Assembly: GCF_001584165.1 (NCBI RefSeq) | Contig: NZ_CP013233.1 | Coordinates: 806,001-870,000 of the forward strand | Length of the DNA stretch: 64,000 nt | Direction: 5' to 3' | Source of the DNA: Collimonas arenae | Lineage (GTDB): Bacteria > Pseudomonadota > Gammaproteobacteria > Burkholderiales > Burkholderiaceae_D | Part shown: positions 1 to 9,288 of the stretch, in pieces | Numbering within the stretch: the first letter of the stretch is position 1 | Layout: each line of letters begins with the position of its first letter | Notes under the pieces: model-generated | What the model was told of the DNA's origin: nothing | The model's input: only the letters and a program-made list of their open reading frames with translations | The model's database searches: none | Made by a program: the position numbers and the translations under genes

Positions 1-635
1 CCCGTCATTTTGCGATACCAGGCCGGATGGTGCTTGCGGGCCCAGGCGCGCGGCACGGTGCCGCGCGTCATGGCGCGCACGGTCCCTTTGATCCAGATCG
101 CGGCATAAATATGCACGACGATGCCGGCGATGAGCAGGAATGCACAAACTGCATGCAGAACAGCCGCAGCACGAATCACGAAGATCGGGAACATCCACGA
201 AAACCAGGCGCGCCAGATGACGACACCGGACAGCAGAAGACCGATCATGCAGCCAATCATCATCCAGAACAGCAGCTTCTGGCCGCCGTTGTAGCGGCCA
301 ACAGGCGGCAGGTTTTCCTCGCGATTGTTGACCACGTCGCGAATCCCCTTCAGCCATTCGACATCATTCTTTTCGATCAGGTTATGGCGCCAGAATCCAA
401 TCGCCAGCACGGCAAAGCAGATGAACATCACCAGGCCGATGAATGGGTGCAGGATGCGAGTCCAGGGACCGCCGCCCAGCACGAAGCTGAGCCAGAACAT
501 CGATGGATGAAACAGCGCCAGTCCGGACAGCGCCAGCAGCACGAAGGTGATGGCGACGATCCAGTGATTGATGCGTTCCTTGGCGTTGTAACGTTCGATC
601 GTGTCGTTTTTTACATCTTGTTCGGAATGGTTCAT
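1..635 (-). CDS. fdoI: Formate dehydrogenase cytochrome b556 (gamma) subunit, partial
   Basis: Membrane cytochrome b subunit that takes electrons from the FdoGH catalytic part and passes them to quinone. The reading frame starts at the ATG at 635 and runs off the window edge, so the C-terminus is missing. The N-terminal part reads [20 protein letters not shown], the usual start of FdnI/FdoI. Hydrophobic helices follow with histidines suited to haem b binding. Its ATG overlaps the stop codon of fdoH (ATGA at 632-635), which suggests translational coupling. Family assignment is firm. I use fdoI rather than fdnI because no nitrate reductase is nearby, but the symbol is a convention here. Confidence 0.9.
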   Translation of the reverse strand, partial: MNHSEQDVKNDTIERYNAKERINHWIVAITFVLLALSGLALFHPSMFWLSFVLGGGPWTRILHPFIGLVMFICFAVLAIGFWRHNLIEKNDVEWLKGIRDVVNNREENLPPVGRYNGGQKLLFWMMIGCMIGLLLSGVVIWRAWFSWMFPIFVIRAAAVLHAVCAFLLIAGIVVHIYAAIWIKGTVRAMTRGTVPRAWARKHHPAWYRKMT

Positions 636-1593
636 GGCGGCAGATCCTGCGAATTAACGTTGCTGTCGGATGGCGCGGTCGGTAGCTTGGCGCGCCGCTT
701 GGCATCGGCTTCCTCTCTTTCTGCTGCCTCGTCTTCCGGCGTGACTTCGTTCGGACCGACCTTGATGTAATGGAAGAATCCCGCCAGTGCAGTCAGTGCA
801 ATGCCAGCCAGCGCCAGCGGCTTGGCGGCGCCTTTCCACAAGCCGACCATCGGGCTGATGCGCGGGTTGTCAGGCAATCCGTGATACAGCGACGGCTTGT
901 CGGCATGATGCAGTACATACATGACGTGGGTGCCGCCGACGCCCTGTGGATCGTACAGCCCGGCCTTGTCGAAGCCGCGTTCCTTGAGATCGACGATGCG
1001 TTCTTCCGCATGCGCCTTCATGTCTTCCTTGGTGCCGAAGACGATGGCGCCGGTAGGGCAGGTCTTGACGCAGGCGGTTCCTGACCGACTGCCACGCGAT
1101 CCGAGCACAGCGTGCATTTGTAGGCCTTGTTGTCCTTCTTCGAAATGCGCGGCACGTCGAATGGACAACCGGTCACACAATAGCCGCAACCGATGCAGTT
1201 TTCTTCATGGAAGTCGACGATGCCGTTGTTGTACTGGACAATTGCGCCCGGCGACGGGCAGGCCTTGAGACAGCCTGGATCTTCGCAGTGCATGCAGCCG
1301 TCCTTGCGGATCAGCCATTCAAGATTGCCGTCCGGATTTTCATATTCCGAGAAGCGCATGACGGTCCACGAGTGTTCTGTCATGTTCGGCGGATTATCCA
1401 GTACGCCGACATTGACACCAACTTCATCGCGCAGATCGTTCCACTCCATGCAGGCGGTCTGGCAAGCCTTGCAGCCGATGCATTTGGTGACGTCGATCAG
1501 CTTGGCGACGGTGCCGGTCACCGGCTCACGCACACCGGGTGGCGGCGTGGTGGTGGCGGACACCCGCTTGATATCTAATGATTGCATTGACAT
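632..1593 (-). CDS. fdoH: Formate dehydrogenase iron-sulfur (beta) subunit, frameshifted
   Basis: Ferredoxin-like subunit carrying four [4Fe-4S] clusters that conducts electrons from FdoG to FdoI. The first part (1593 down to about 1076) shows [37 protein letters not shown] and [13 protein letters not shown]. The rest, including [11 protein letters not shown] and a C-terminal membrane helix ([15 protein letters not shown]), is in the neighbouring frame. One base is missing near 1074-1075: on the minus strand GAACCGCCTGC is seen where GAACCGGCCTGC would keep the frame. Adding it gives 320 residues, normal for the family. The start at 1593 has an AGGAG five bases upstream, and the gene lies 8 bp after fdoG. 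Probably a sequencing error rather than a dead gene. Confidence 0.88.
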
Positions 1594-1601
1594 GGTTTCT
1601 C

Positions 1602-4600
1602 CTATGCTTTCTCGACCTTGACCAGGAACGACTTGAATTCCGGCGTTTGCGAATTCCCGTCGCCCACACCAGGCGTCAGTGTGTTGGCAAGGTAGCCCGG
1701 TTTTGCCACGCCCTTGAATCCCCAGTGGATCGGGATGCCGACGTGGTGCACAGGTTTACCCTCAATCATCATTTTCTTGATGCGTTTGGTCACCACCGCG
1801 ACGGCCACGATATGGCCTCGCTTGGAACTGACCTTGACGCGCTCGCCGGCAACCACGCCGACTTCCTTCGCCAGATCCTCGCCGATTTCAACAAACTGCT
1901 GCGGCTGCAGAATGGCATTCAGGCGCGCATGCTTGGTCCAGTAGTGGAAGTGCTCGGTGAGCCGGTAGGTGGTGCCGACATGCGGGAACGCATCGACCTT
2001 GCCGAACATGGCGCGGTCATCGGGGAACACCCGCGCTCCGGGATTGCTGGTCGCCGCTGCATTTTTCGGATACAGCGGGTTGTAGCCGACCGGCGTTTCG
2101 AACGGTTCGTAATGCACCGGGAACGGCCCTTCGGCCATGCCGGCGCGGGCAAAGAAGCGGGCAACGCCTTCCGGATTCATGATGAACGGCCCCATGCCGC
2201 CGGCCGGCGCTTCGTCCACCTTGAAGTCTGGGACGTCGACGCCGCCCCATTTCTGCCCGTTCCATCCGATCAGTTTGCGCTTTGCATCGAACGGCTTGCC
2301 GCTGACGTCGCAAGATGCGCGGTTGTACAGGATACGGCGATTGGCCGGCCAGGCCCATGACCAATTCAAGGTCTGGCCGATGCCGGTTGGGTCAGAGTTA
2401 TCGCGACGCGCCATCTGATTGCCGGCTTCGGTCCAGCAGCCGGCGAAAATCCAGCAGCCGCACGCAGTGGCGCCGTCGTCACGCAACTCGGCAAAACCCG
2501 CCACCTGTTCGTTTTTCTTGCGGACGATCTTGGTCGCATCCTTCGGATCGGCCAGGTCGACCAGGGCGCGGCCGTTATATTCCTTGGCCAACTCCTCTGG
2601 AGTCGGGCTTTCCGGATCGGCGTAAGGCCAGGCCAGGTTGACGATCGGATCAGGGAACTTGCCGCCGTCCTTGATGTACATCTTGCGCATCTTCTGGAAC
2701 AGCGTCGACATAATTTCCAGATCGCTACGCGCTTCGCCTGGCGCGTCCGCGCCTTTCCAGTGCCATTGCAGCCAGCGGCCGGAATTGACTAGCGAGCCAT
2801 TTTCTTCCGCAAAGCAGGTGGTCGGCAGACGGAAAACTTCGGTCTGTATCTGGCTCGAATCGACGTCGTTGAACTCGCCGAAGTTTTTCCAGAACTCGGA
2901 TGTTTCGGTGGCCAATGGATCCATGACGACCAGGAATTTCAGCTTGGCCAGGCTGGCGCCGATCTTGCCCTTGTCCGGCGCTGCCGCCAGCGGGTTGAAG
3001 CCCTGCGCGATGTAGCCGTTGACCTTGCCTTGCTTCATCAGCTCGAACACCTGCAGCATGTCGTACGGCTTGTCCAGCTTGGGCAGGTAATCGTAGGCCC
3101 AGTTGTTCTCCGCCTTGGCGGCATCGCCCCACCATGATTTCATCAGGCTGACATGGAATTTGCCGTAGTTCTGCCAGTAACTCAGCTGGTTCGGCCGTAA
3201 CGGCTTGCTGGCGCGTGTGGCAATGTACTTGCTGAAATCCTGTTCGGATTCGGACGGCAACGTCATGTAGCCGGGCAGCAGGTTGGTCATCAAGCCGAGG
3301 TCGGTCAGGCCCTGGATGTTGGAGTGACCGCGCAGCGCATTCATGCCGCCACCGGCGATGCCGATATTGCCAAGCAGCAGCTGCACCATGGCGCCGGTAC
3401 GGATGATTTGCGAGCCGATCGAGTGCTGGGTCCAGCCGAGTGCATACAGGATGGTGCCGGCACGCGTCGGCGATGCCGTCGAAGCCAGCATCTCGCACAC
3501 TTTCAGGAATTTTTCCTTGGGCGTGCCGCACACGCTTTCCACCATTTCTGGCGTATAGCGCTCATAGTGCTTCTTCATCAGGTTGAACACGCAACGCGGA
3601 TGGGCCAGGGTCGGATCGGTTTTTACAAAGCCGTCGTCGCCCAGTTCATAGTCCCAGGTGGTCTTGGTGTAGTTGTGCTTGTCCGCGTTGTAGCCCGAAA
3701 AAATCCCGTCGTCAAAGGTGAAATCCTCTCGCACGATGAACGTGAAATCGGTGTAATTCTTGACGTATTCATGCTGGATCTGATCTTTTTCCAGCAGGTA
3801 GCGAATCACGCCGCCGAGGAAAATGATGTCGGTGCCGGTACGGATAGGCGCGTAGAAATCCGCCACCGAGGCCGAACGCGTAAAGCGCGGATCGACCACG
3901 ATCAGCTTTGCCTTGTTATGCGCTTTGGCTTCCGTTACCCATTTGAAGCCGCACGGGTGCGCTTCAGCGGCGTTGCCGCCCATGATCAGTACTACGTCCG
4001 CGTTCTTGATGTCGACCCAATGGTTCGTCATCGCTCCACGGCCAAACGTCGGGGCAAGACCTGCCACCGTCGGGCCATGTCAGACACGGGCTTGATTGTC
4101 GAACGCCAGCAGTCCGAGACTGCGCATGGTTTTGTGGGTCAGGTAGCCGACCTCATTGCTGCTTGCCGAGGCTGCCAGCATACCGGTCGTCAGCCAGCGG
4201 TTGACGGTCAGGCCTTCCGGTGTCTTCTCGACAAAATTGGCATCGCGATCCTGTTTCATCAGGGTTGCAATGCGGGTCAGCGCATCATCCCACGACATCC
4301 GTTTCCATTCCTTGGAACCGGGCGCGCGGTATTCCGGGTATTGCAGGCGATTGGGGCTGTGGATGAAATCCAGAAGACTGGCGCCTTTCGGGCACAGTGT
4401 GCCGCGATTGACCGGGTGATCCGGATCGCCTTCGATGTGAAAGACGCTGGCTTTGGCGTTTTTTGCGCCGTCGCCGAGGCTATACATCAGGATACCGCAA
4501 CTGACTGAGCAGTAGGGGCATGTGTTACGGGTTTCGGTGCTGCGCGTCAGTTTATAGGTGCGCACCTCAGCCAATGCAGGCGCCGGTGAAAACCCCATCA

Positions 4601-4670
4601 GCGCCAGACTCGAACCTGCCAGGGTAGCGCCAGTCGTTTTAAGAAACTGGCGTCTTGACATGTGAACCAT
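1602..4670 (-). CDS. fdoG: Selenocysteine formate dehydrogenase catalytic (alpha) subunit
   Basis: Periplasmic molybdopterin (bis-MGD) subunit that oxidises formate to CO2. The frame is interrupted only by a TGA at 4080-4082, residue 197, within [17 protein letters not shown]. coli FdnG has selenocysteine 196 in the same context. A SECIS hairpin follows at once, so the codon should be read as selenocysteine. The N-terminus carries a Tat signal (SRRQFLK, then a hydrophobic stretch ending PALAEV) and a [4Fe-4S] motif CPYCSVSCG at residues 51-59. Total length is 1022 residues, as in the family. Start 4670 (MVHMSRR) is chosen because AGAGAGG lies seven bases upstream. First gene of the fdoGHI operon. 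Decoding needs selABCD, none of which is in this window. Confidence 0.96.
4051..4082 (-). promoter_or_regulatory. SECIS element after the fdoG UGA codon
   Basis: On the minus strand the UGA is followed by an 11-nt spacer and then GG-U-GGCA-GGUCU-UGCC-CC. GGCA pairs with UGCC and GG with CC, leaving a bulged U and an apical GGUCU. This matches the SelB-binding features of the E. coli fdhF SECIS (bulged U, GU in the loop, 11-nt spacer). The pairing is seen directly; function is inferred. Confidence 0.9.
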
Positions 4671-4724
4671 GGGTAGACCTCTCTTTGTGCAGTAGTGCCA
4701 AATCGCGTCGGAACGTGCTGTTTT

Positions 4725-4753
4725 ATTATAGGATGGATTACTGTTTGCCAATA
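4725..4753 (-). promoter_or_regulatory. Candidate sigma-70 promoter of fdoGHI
   Basis: On the minus strand a perfect TATAAT lies at 4730-4725. A weak TATTGG sits 17 bases upstream, and an overlapping TTGGCA sits at 15 bases. This would give a leader of roughly 50 nt before the fdoG start. No full FNR box (TTGAT-N4-ATCAA) was found in 4671-4900. Prediction only. Confidence 0.45.
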
Positions 4754-4801
4754 GAGGGAAATGCTGCTGTTCCGCTGTCATGGCGATCATCCAGGCCCGT
4801 G

Positions 4802-4830
4802 TTGACAGGATGTTCCGATAGTTAATAAAT
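4802..4830 (+). promoter_or_regulatory. Candidate sigma-70 promoter of kdoO-waaA
   Basis: TTGACA at 4802-4807, a 17-bp spacer, then ATAAAT at 4825-4830. It points toward kdoO, whose ATG is at 4901, and is divergent from the fdo operon. Prediction from matches only. Confidence 0.4.
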
Positions 4831-4900
4831 TGATAATTATAGCGCAAACTGTTGGCGACTGCGGGTTCACGCCGTCATTGCAACGCGGCATAATACGGGC

Positions 4901-5782
4901 ATGGAACAACAAATTCTCGACATTGATACTGCCGATTGGCAGATCAGCACACCGAACTCCGCCTGGATTTCCGCGCTTGAAGCAGGAAAAGTCTTATATT
5001 TTCCTCGCCTGAGCTTTACTTTCCTTGACGACGAACGACGTTTCCTGACGCCCGCGATTCGAGATCCGAAGAGCCGCAATATCAGCCTCGATGCCAATGG
5101 CCAGTTGAAAGGCGCGCTGGGCGATGCGGCGGACCAGGCCGCGTTGGCGAGCATGATCGGGCGCTTCCGGACACAGGCGCAGCAACTGATTTACTCCCTG
5201 CTTCCAGCATATGCCGATACACGTAGCGGATTGCGGCTGGCGCCGACCAGCTATCGGCCAATGCAGGTGGAAACACGCGCGCAATCCTGGCGCGCCGATG
5301 ATCGGCGCATGCATGTCGACGCATTCCCGTCACGACCGAATTATGGCGAGCGCATCCTGCGCGTCTTCGCCAATGTCAATCCGGATGGCGTGCCGCGCGT
5401 ATGGCGCGTCGGTGAGCCGTTTGAAGATGTGGCGCGGCGCTTCCTGCCTAGAGTAAAGAAGTATTCGCGTTGGCAGGCGCAGGCATTGAATGCCTTGCAC
5501 GTAACCAAGTCATTTCGCAGCGAATACGATCACCTGATGCTGCAATTGCATGATGCGATGAAATCGGATCTGCAATATCAGAAAGAGGGGCCGCAAGTGA
5601 CGCAACCATTTGCTGCCGGATCGGTGTGGGTATGTTTTTCCGACCAGACGCCGCACGCGGTGATGTCGGGCCAGTACATGATGGAGCAGACCTTGCATCT
5701 TCCCGCCGCCAGGCAATATGACCCGGATGCGAGTCCGCTGGCGATCCTGCGCCGTATCACCGGCCGTGCGCTGACCGAATGA
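4901..5782 (+). CDS. kdoO: Kdo 3-hydroxylase (KdoO), Fe(II)/2-oxoglutarate dioxygenase
   Basis: Converts the outer Kdo of the lipid A inner core to the 3-hydroxylated sugar Ko, protecting it from acid hydrolysis (known for KdoO of Burkholderia and Yersinia). The 293-residue protein matches the usual length. It has the iron-binding HxD pair (MHVDAFPS, H138 and D140) and a late histidine (QTPHAVM, H252). The adjacent waaA, which adds the Kdo, strongly supports the call. Start is the ATG at 4901; the ribosome site is weak. Family assignment from remembered sequence features, fairly sure. Confidence 0.88.
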   Translation: MEQQILDIDTADWQISTPNSAWISALEAGKVLYFPRLSFTFLDDERRFLTPAIRDPKSRNISLDANGQLKGALGDAADQAALASMIGRFRTQAQQLIYSLLPAYADTRSGLRLAPTSYRPMQVETRAQSWRADDRRMHVDAFPSRPNYGERILRVFANVNPDGVPRVWRVGEPFEDVARRFLPRVKKYSRWQAQALNALHVTKSFRSEYDHLMLQLHDAMKSDLQYQKEGPQVTQPFAAGSVWVCFSDQTPHAVMSGQYMMEQTLHLPAARQYDPDASPLAILRRITGRALTE

Positions 5783-5825
5783 AATCGGCAGTGGGGTTTG
5801 ATGCAGGGCGGCTTGGCGTATTCGC

Positions 5826-7109
5826 TTGTTGTATTCAGCAGTGTGGTGGCTGGCAATGCCCATGGTATTGCTGCGCCTGTGGCGGCGCGGTAGCAAGGAG
5901 CCCGGCTACCGGCAGCATGTGTTGGAGCGTATCGGCTTTTACCCGCGTCTGGTGCCGGAACTGGCGTCGCGCAAATTCTTGTGGGTTCATGCCGTGTCGG
6001 TTGGCGAAACGCGTGCTGCGGAGCCGCTGATTGCCGCGCTGCTCGACGCCTATCCGCAACATGCAATCCTGCTGACGCATATGACGGCGACGGGACGCGC
6101 CACCGGGCAAGCCTTGTTTGGTGCATCGTCACGCGTGCAGCAGTGCTTTCTGCCATACGATACCGGCTGGATGGTCGGGCGCTTTCTGCGTCATTTCAAG
6201 CCTTCTCTGTGCGTCCTGATGGAAACCGAGGTATGGCCTAATCTGATTGTCCAATGCGGACGTTATCGGGTACCGGTGGCGCTGGTCAACGCGCGCTTGT
6301 CGGAGCGTTCGTTGCGGCGCGGCAAGCGTTTTTCCACATTGATGACCGAAGCCGCCAGCGGCATGTCGTGTGTCGGCGCACAAACCGAGGCCGACGCAGG
6401 GCGCTTGCGTCAGCTTGGCGGCCGCAATGTGCATGTGACCGGCAGTGTCAAGTTCGATGTCACTCCAACGCCGGCATTGCTGGCTGTCGGCGCTGCGTTG
6501 CGAGCACAGATCGGCGATCGCCGGGTTCTATTGTGCGCCAGCACGCGTGAAGGCGAGGAAGAATTGATTCTCGATGCTTTGTCGCGTCGTCGCCAGAATC
6601 CGGCATATGCCGATTTGCTCACCGTGATCGTGCCGCGCCACCCGCAACGCTTTGATGAAGTGGTCGATATGGCGGCGGGAAAAGGTTTGCCGCCGCTGCG
6701 CCGGACACGAATGGGGGGCTCTGCAGTGTCGCCGGAAGTGAGAGTGCTGGTGGGCGATTCGATGGGCGAAATGTTCGCCTATTACGCGTTGTGCGACGTT
6801 GCCTTCATCGGTGGCAGTTTGTTGCCCATGGGCGGACAAAACCTGATCGAGGCTTTTGCTGTGAGCAAACCGGTATTGATCGGGCCGCATACATTCAATT
6901 TTTCTGCGATTACCGAACAGGCCATCGTTGCAGGCGCTGCGCAACGAGTGTCGGATGTCGACAATATGCTGGATGCAGCCGAGCGTTTGCTGCAAAACGA
7001 TCGGGAGCGCCAGGACATGGGAGAAAAGGCCAGCAATTTCGCCTGTCAGCATCGAGGGGCCACTGCTCGCACGATGGCGTTGCTGCAGCCCTTAATTACC
7101 ACCGTCTGA
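5826..7109 (+). CDS. waaA: 3-deoxy-D-manno-octulosonic acid (Kdo) transferase WaaA
   Basis: Transfers Kdo from CMP-Kdo to lipid IVA at the inner membrane. It has an N-terminal membrane anchor (LLYSAVWWLAMPMVLL), then WVHAVSVGETRAAEPL, METEVWPNLIVQC, VALVNARLSERS, VTGSVKFD, VPRHPQRFDEV and FIGGSLLPMGGQN, all typical of KdtA/WaaA. Length from the first TTG is 427 residues. There is no ATG: the frame opens after a stop at 5799, and the candidates are TTG 5826 or an ATT at 5820, which sits better behind AGGGCGG. The E. coli N-terminus (MLELLY) would align a little upstream of TTG 5826. The start is therefore uncertain; the function is not. Confidence 0.95.
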   Translation: MLYSAVWWLAMPMVLLRLWRRGSKEPGYRQHVLERIGFYPRLVPELASRKFLWVHAVSVGETRAAEPLIAALLDAYPQHAILLTHMTATGRATGQALFGASSRVQQCFLPYDTGWMVGRFLRHFKPSLCVLMETEVWPNLIVQCGRYRVPVALVNARLSERSLRRGKRFSTLMTEAASGMSCVGAQTEADAGRLRQLGGRNVHVTGSVKFDVTPTPALLAVGAALRAQIGDRRVLLCASTREGEEELILDALSRRRQNPAYADLLTVIVPRHPQRFDEVVDMAAGKGLPPLRRTRMGGSAVSPEVRVLVGDSMGEMFAYYALCDVAFIGGSLLPMGGQNLIEAFAVSKPVLIGPHTFNFSAITEQAIVAGAAQRVSDVDNMLDAAERLLQNDRERQDMGEKASNFACQHRGATARTMALLQPLITTV

Positions 7110-7111
7110 AC

Positions 7112-7882
7112 ATGCATGCGACGGTGATAGCAACCAAGGTGCTCAGCGCGTTCTTGCTGTTGCCGACCAATCTCATACTGGCATGTCTTGCAGGCCTGTT
7201 CTTGCGGCGCATTTATCCGCGCCTTGGCGTCGCAGTCAGTATTGCGTCGTTGCTGCTGTTGGCCGTATTGAGCAGCAAAGCGGGCGCGTTGATGCTGGCG
7301 GCGCCGTTGGAGGAACGCGTCTTATCGTTGACTGCGGCGAATACTGGCGGCGCGCAAGCGATCGTAATTCTCGGCGGAGGGCGCCTAGCGAATGCTCCGG
7401 AATATGCGAACAGCGATGTGCCAAATTACTGGACGCTGGCTCGCTTGCGATACGGCGCCAGGCTGCAGCGGCAGACTGGTTTGCCGATCCTGGTGTCGGG
7501 CGGGATGCCCGAAGGCAGCAAAGACTCCGAAGCGGCGCTGATGGCCAAATGCTTGCGAGATGATTTTGCAGTCCCGGTAAAGTGGCTGGAAGGTGCATCT
7601 GATAACACCGAACAGAATGCTGTATTTTCGGCGGAGATACTCAAGCGTGCGGGGGTAAACAAAATCCTGCTGGTAACCGACGCCGTGCATATGCCGCGAG
7701 CCCAAGCCATGTTCGTCAACGCTGGCTTCGACGTGGTGGCGGCGCCGACCATATATCTCAGTCGGGATCGGCTGACGTTGTTGAGTTTCTTGCCTTCGGG
7801 GGAGGGGATGCAGCGTAGCGCCTATGCCTTGCATGAGTGGCTCGGATTGTTGTGGTATCGCTTGCGCAGTGGCCGTTCATAA
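7112..7882 (+). CDS. YdcF/ElyC-family (DUF218) envelope protein
   Basis: A 256-residue protein with two N-terminal membrane helices (LSAFLLLPTNLILACLAG and VSIASLLLLAVLSSKAG). A DUF218 domain follows: AIVILGGG, LVSGGMPEGSKDSEA, EGASDNTEQNAVFSAE, ILLVTDAVHMPRA. Relatives such as ElyC and SanA act in envelope polysaccharide and peptidoglycan precursor metabolism; the exact reaction is unknown. The ATG at 7112 lies two bases after the waaA stop, so it is co-transcribed with waaA. The frame extends upstream inside waaA, but the ATG placed right after waaA is the sensible start. Confidence 0.85.
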   Translation: MHATVIATKVLSAFLLLPTNLILACLAGLFLRRIYPRLGVAVSIASLLLLAVLSSKAGALMLAAPLEERVLSLTAANTGGAQAIVILGGGRLANAPEYANSDVPNYWTLARLRYGARLQRQTGLPILVSGGMPEGSKDSEAALMAKCLRDDFAVPVKWLEGASDNTEQNAVFSAEILKRAGVNKILLVTDAVHMPRAQAMFVNAGFDVVAAPTIYLSRDRLTLLSFLPSGEGMQRSAYALHEWLGLLWYRLRSGRS

Positions 7883-8149
7883 CGCTCAGGAACTGTAAGA
7901 CAGACGCTTGAATCAAATATAGTTCACGAGCTGACCAATTCATTTTTTACCTGGAGCCCGTGGGTGATTTAGCAACACGAGACGCTTTATAGTGACGTGC
8001 GGAATTTAAATTTGCTATCCTTCGTTTCTTAAAAAGTACAAACTGGTATTAATGTATTGCTTGTCAAGCGGCATTTTTACAAATTATTTCAATTAAGTTT
8101 ATCCGTGAATTTCAGGGATATTTATAATACGAGCCGGTAAGGACTGCAA

Positions 8150-9151
8150 TTGGGCACCAATTTATCCAGTAATTCAACTTCCAGTATCTCTTCGAGTTCA
8201 GACGTTGTGCATATCGCTTTCGGTGTCGATACCAATTATTTTCGGGGTATGGCGGTAAATATTACTTCCATATTGAGAAATAATCCCGGCATGGTTTTTA
8301 TTTTCCATGTATTCGCCTTTTCCATTACTGATGATAGCCGCCGCAGGTTGGAAGAATTGGAGCGAAAATATGATATTTCCATCAATATTCATATCCTTCA
8401 TAAAGACATACTTTCCGATTTTAATCAATTTCCATGTTTTTCCCAGCATCCACTAGGGACTTTTATTCGTATATTAATTCCCAATTTGTTGCAGGGAATA
8501 ACGAATAAAGTTCTCTATCTTGATGCTGATATCTTGTGCATGGGGGAATTAAGGGGGGTGCAGTCTATTAATATTGATGACTGTATTGCCGCCGTCGTGC
8601 ATGATGAAGTTGAAACGACCGCAAAAACGCAGATTGCGGCACTGAATCTTTCACATGCTGAGTATTTCAATGCCGGTGTCATGTACATCAACGTTGGGAA
8701 TTGGGTAGCGAATGATTCTCAGAGCAAGGCTCTTACTGTTCTATCAACGCAGCAATTGCTTTTTGCCGACCAGGATGCATTAAATGCCGTACTGAACGGG
8801 CATGTAAAGTACATCGATGAGAAATGGAATTTTCGCTACCATTTGGTGGATTTTCTCAGTAAAGGCGGCAATTCTTTGGATGTTGTTGCACCGGTAGTCT
8901 TCATGCATTTTACCGGGCCGGTAAAGCCTTGGCATGACTGGTGTTTGCATGAAGCGAAAGATATCTTTATTCGCTATCAATCAGAATCCTCTTGGGCCGA
9001 TGTGCCATTGGATCAGCCTAAAAGCGTGAGAGAGTTGAAGTTATTCTCGAAATTTCTTGTCAAGCAGGGGCGAGTGGCCGAAGGTATCTGTTGGCATGCT
9101 AAATATTTATGGCTGAGGTCATCAAAGAATGTGAAGCCTCATTCGAAGTAA
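8150..9151 (+). CDS. Glycosyltransferase family 8 (WaaJ/RfaJ-like) LPS glycosyltransferase
   Basis: Retaining GT-A enzyme likely adding glucose or galactose to the LPS core. Seen: FGVDTNYFRGMAVNITSI near the N-terminus, metal-binding DxD in LYLDADILCMGEL (D125, D127), NAGVMYINV, FADQDALNAVL and HFTGPVKPWH near the end. These are the standard GT8 blocks. Length 333. It starts with TTG at 8150, supported by AAGGA six bases upstream. The gene is clearly AT-richer than flanking genes, as is its downstream neighbour; this is common for variable LPS genes and may mean transfer. The 267 bp before it hold no gene that I can see. Acceptor and donor sugars cannot be told. Confidence 0.87.
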   Translation: MGTNLSSNSTSSISSSSDVVHIAFGVDTNYFRGMAVNITSILRNNPGMVFIFHVFAFSITDDSRRRLEELERKYDISINIHILHKDILSDFNQFPCFSQHPLGTFIRILIPNLLQGITNKVLYLDADILCMGELRGVQSINIDDCIAAVVHDEVETTAKTQIAALNLSHAEYFNAGVMYINVGNWVANDSQSKALTVLSTQQLLFADQDALNAVLNGHVKYIDEKWNFRYHLVDFLSKGGNSLDVVAPVVFMHFTGPVKPWHDWCLHEAKDIFIRYQSESSWADVPLDQPKSVRELKLFSKFLVKQGRVAEGICWHAKYLWLRSSKNVKPHSK

Positions 9152-9288
9152 TTTTGAGTGCAATATATTCAAGAGCGATATTTATCTCGACGATAAAAAT
9201 ACTAATTAAATAAAAATATCTACTTCTGAAAAAATATCAGAAGAAATTTTATTTCTGACGCGAAAATATTTTCAGATTGGAGAAGTAC

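Noticed and set aside
4080..4082. In-frame TGA in fdoG as a nonsense mutation
   Set aside because: It matches the selenocysteine position of the family and is followed by a SECIS hairpin.
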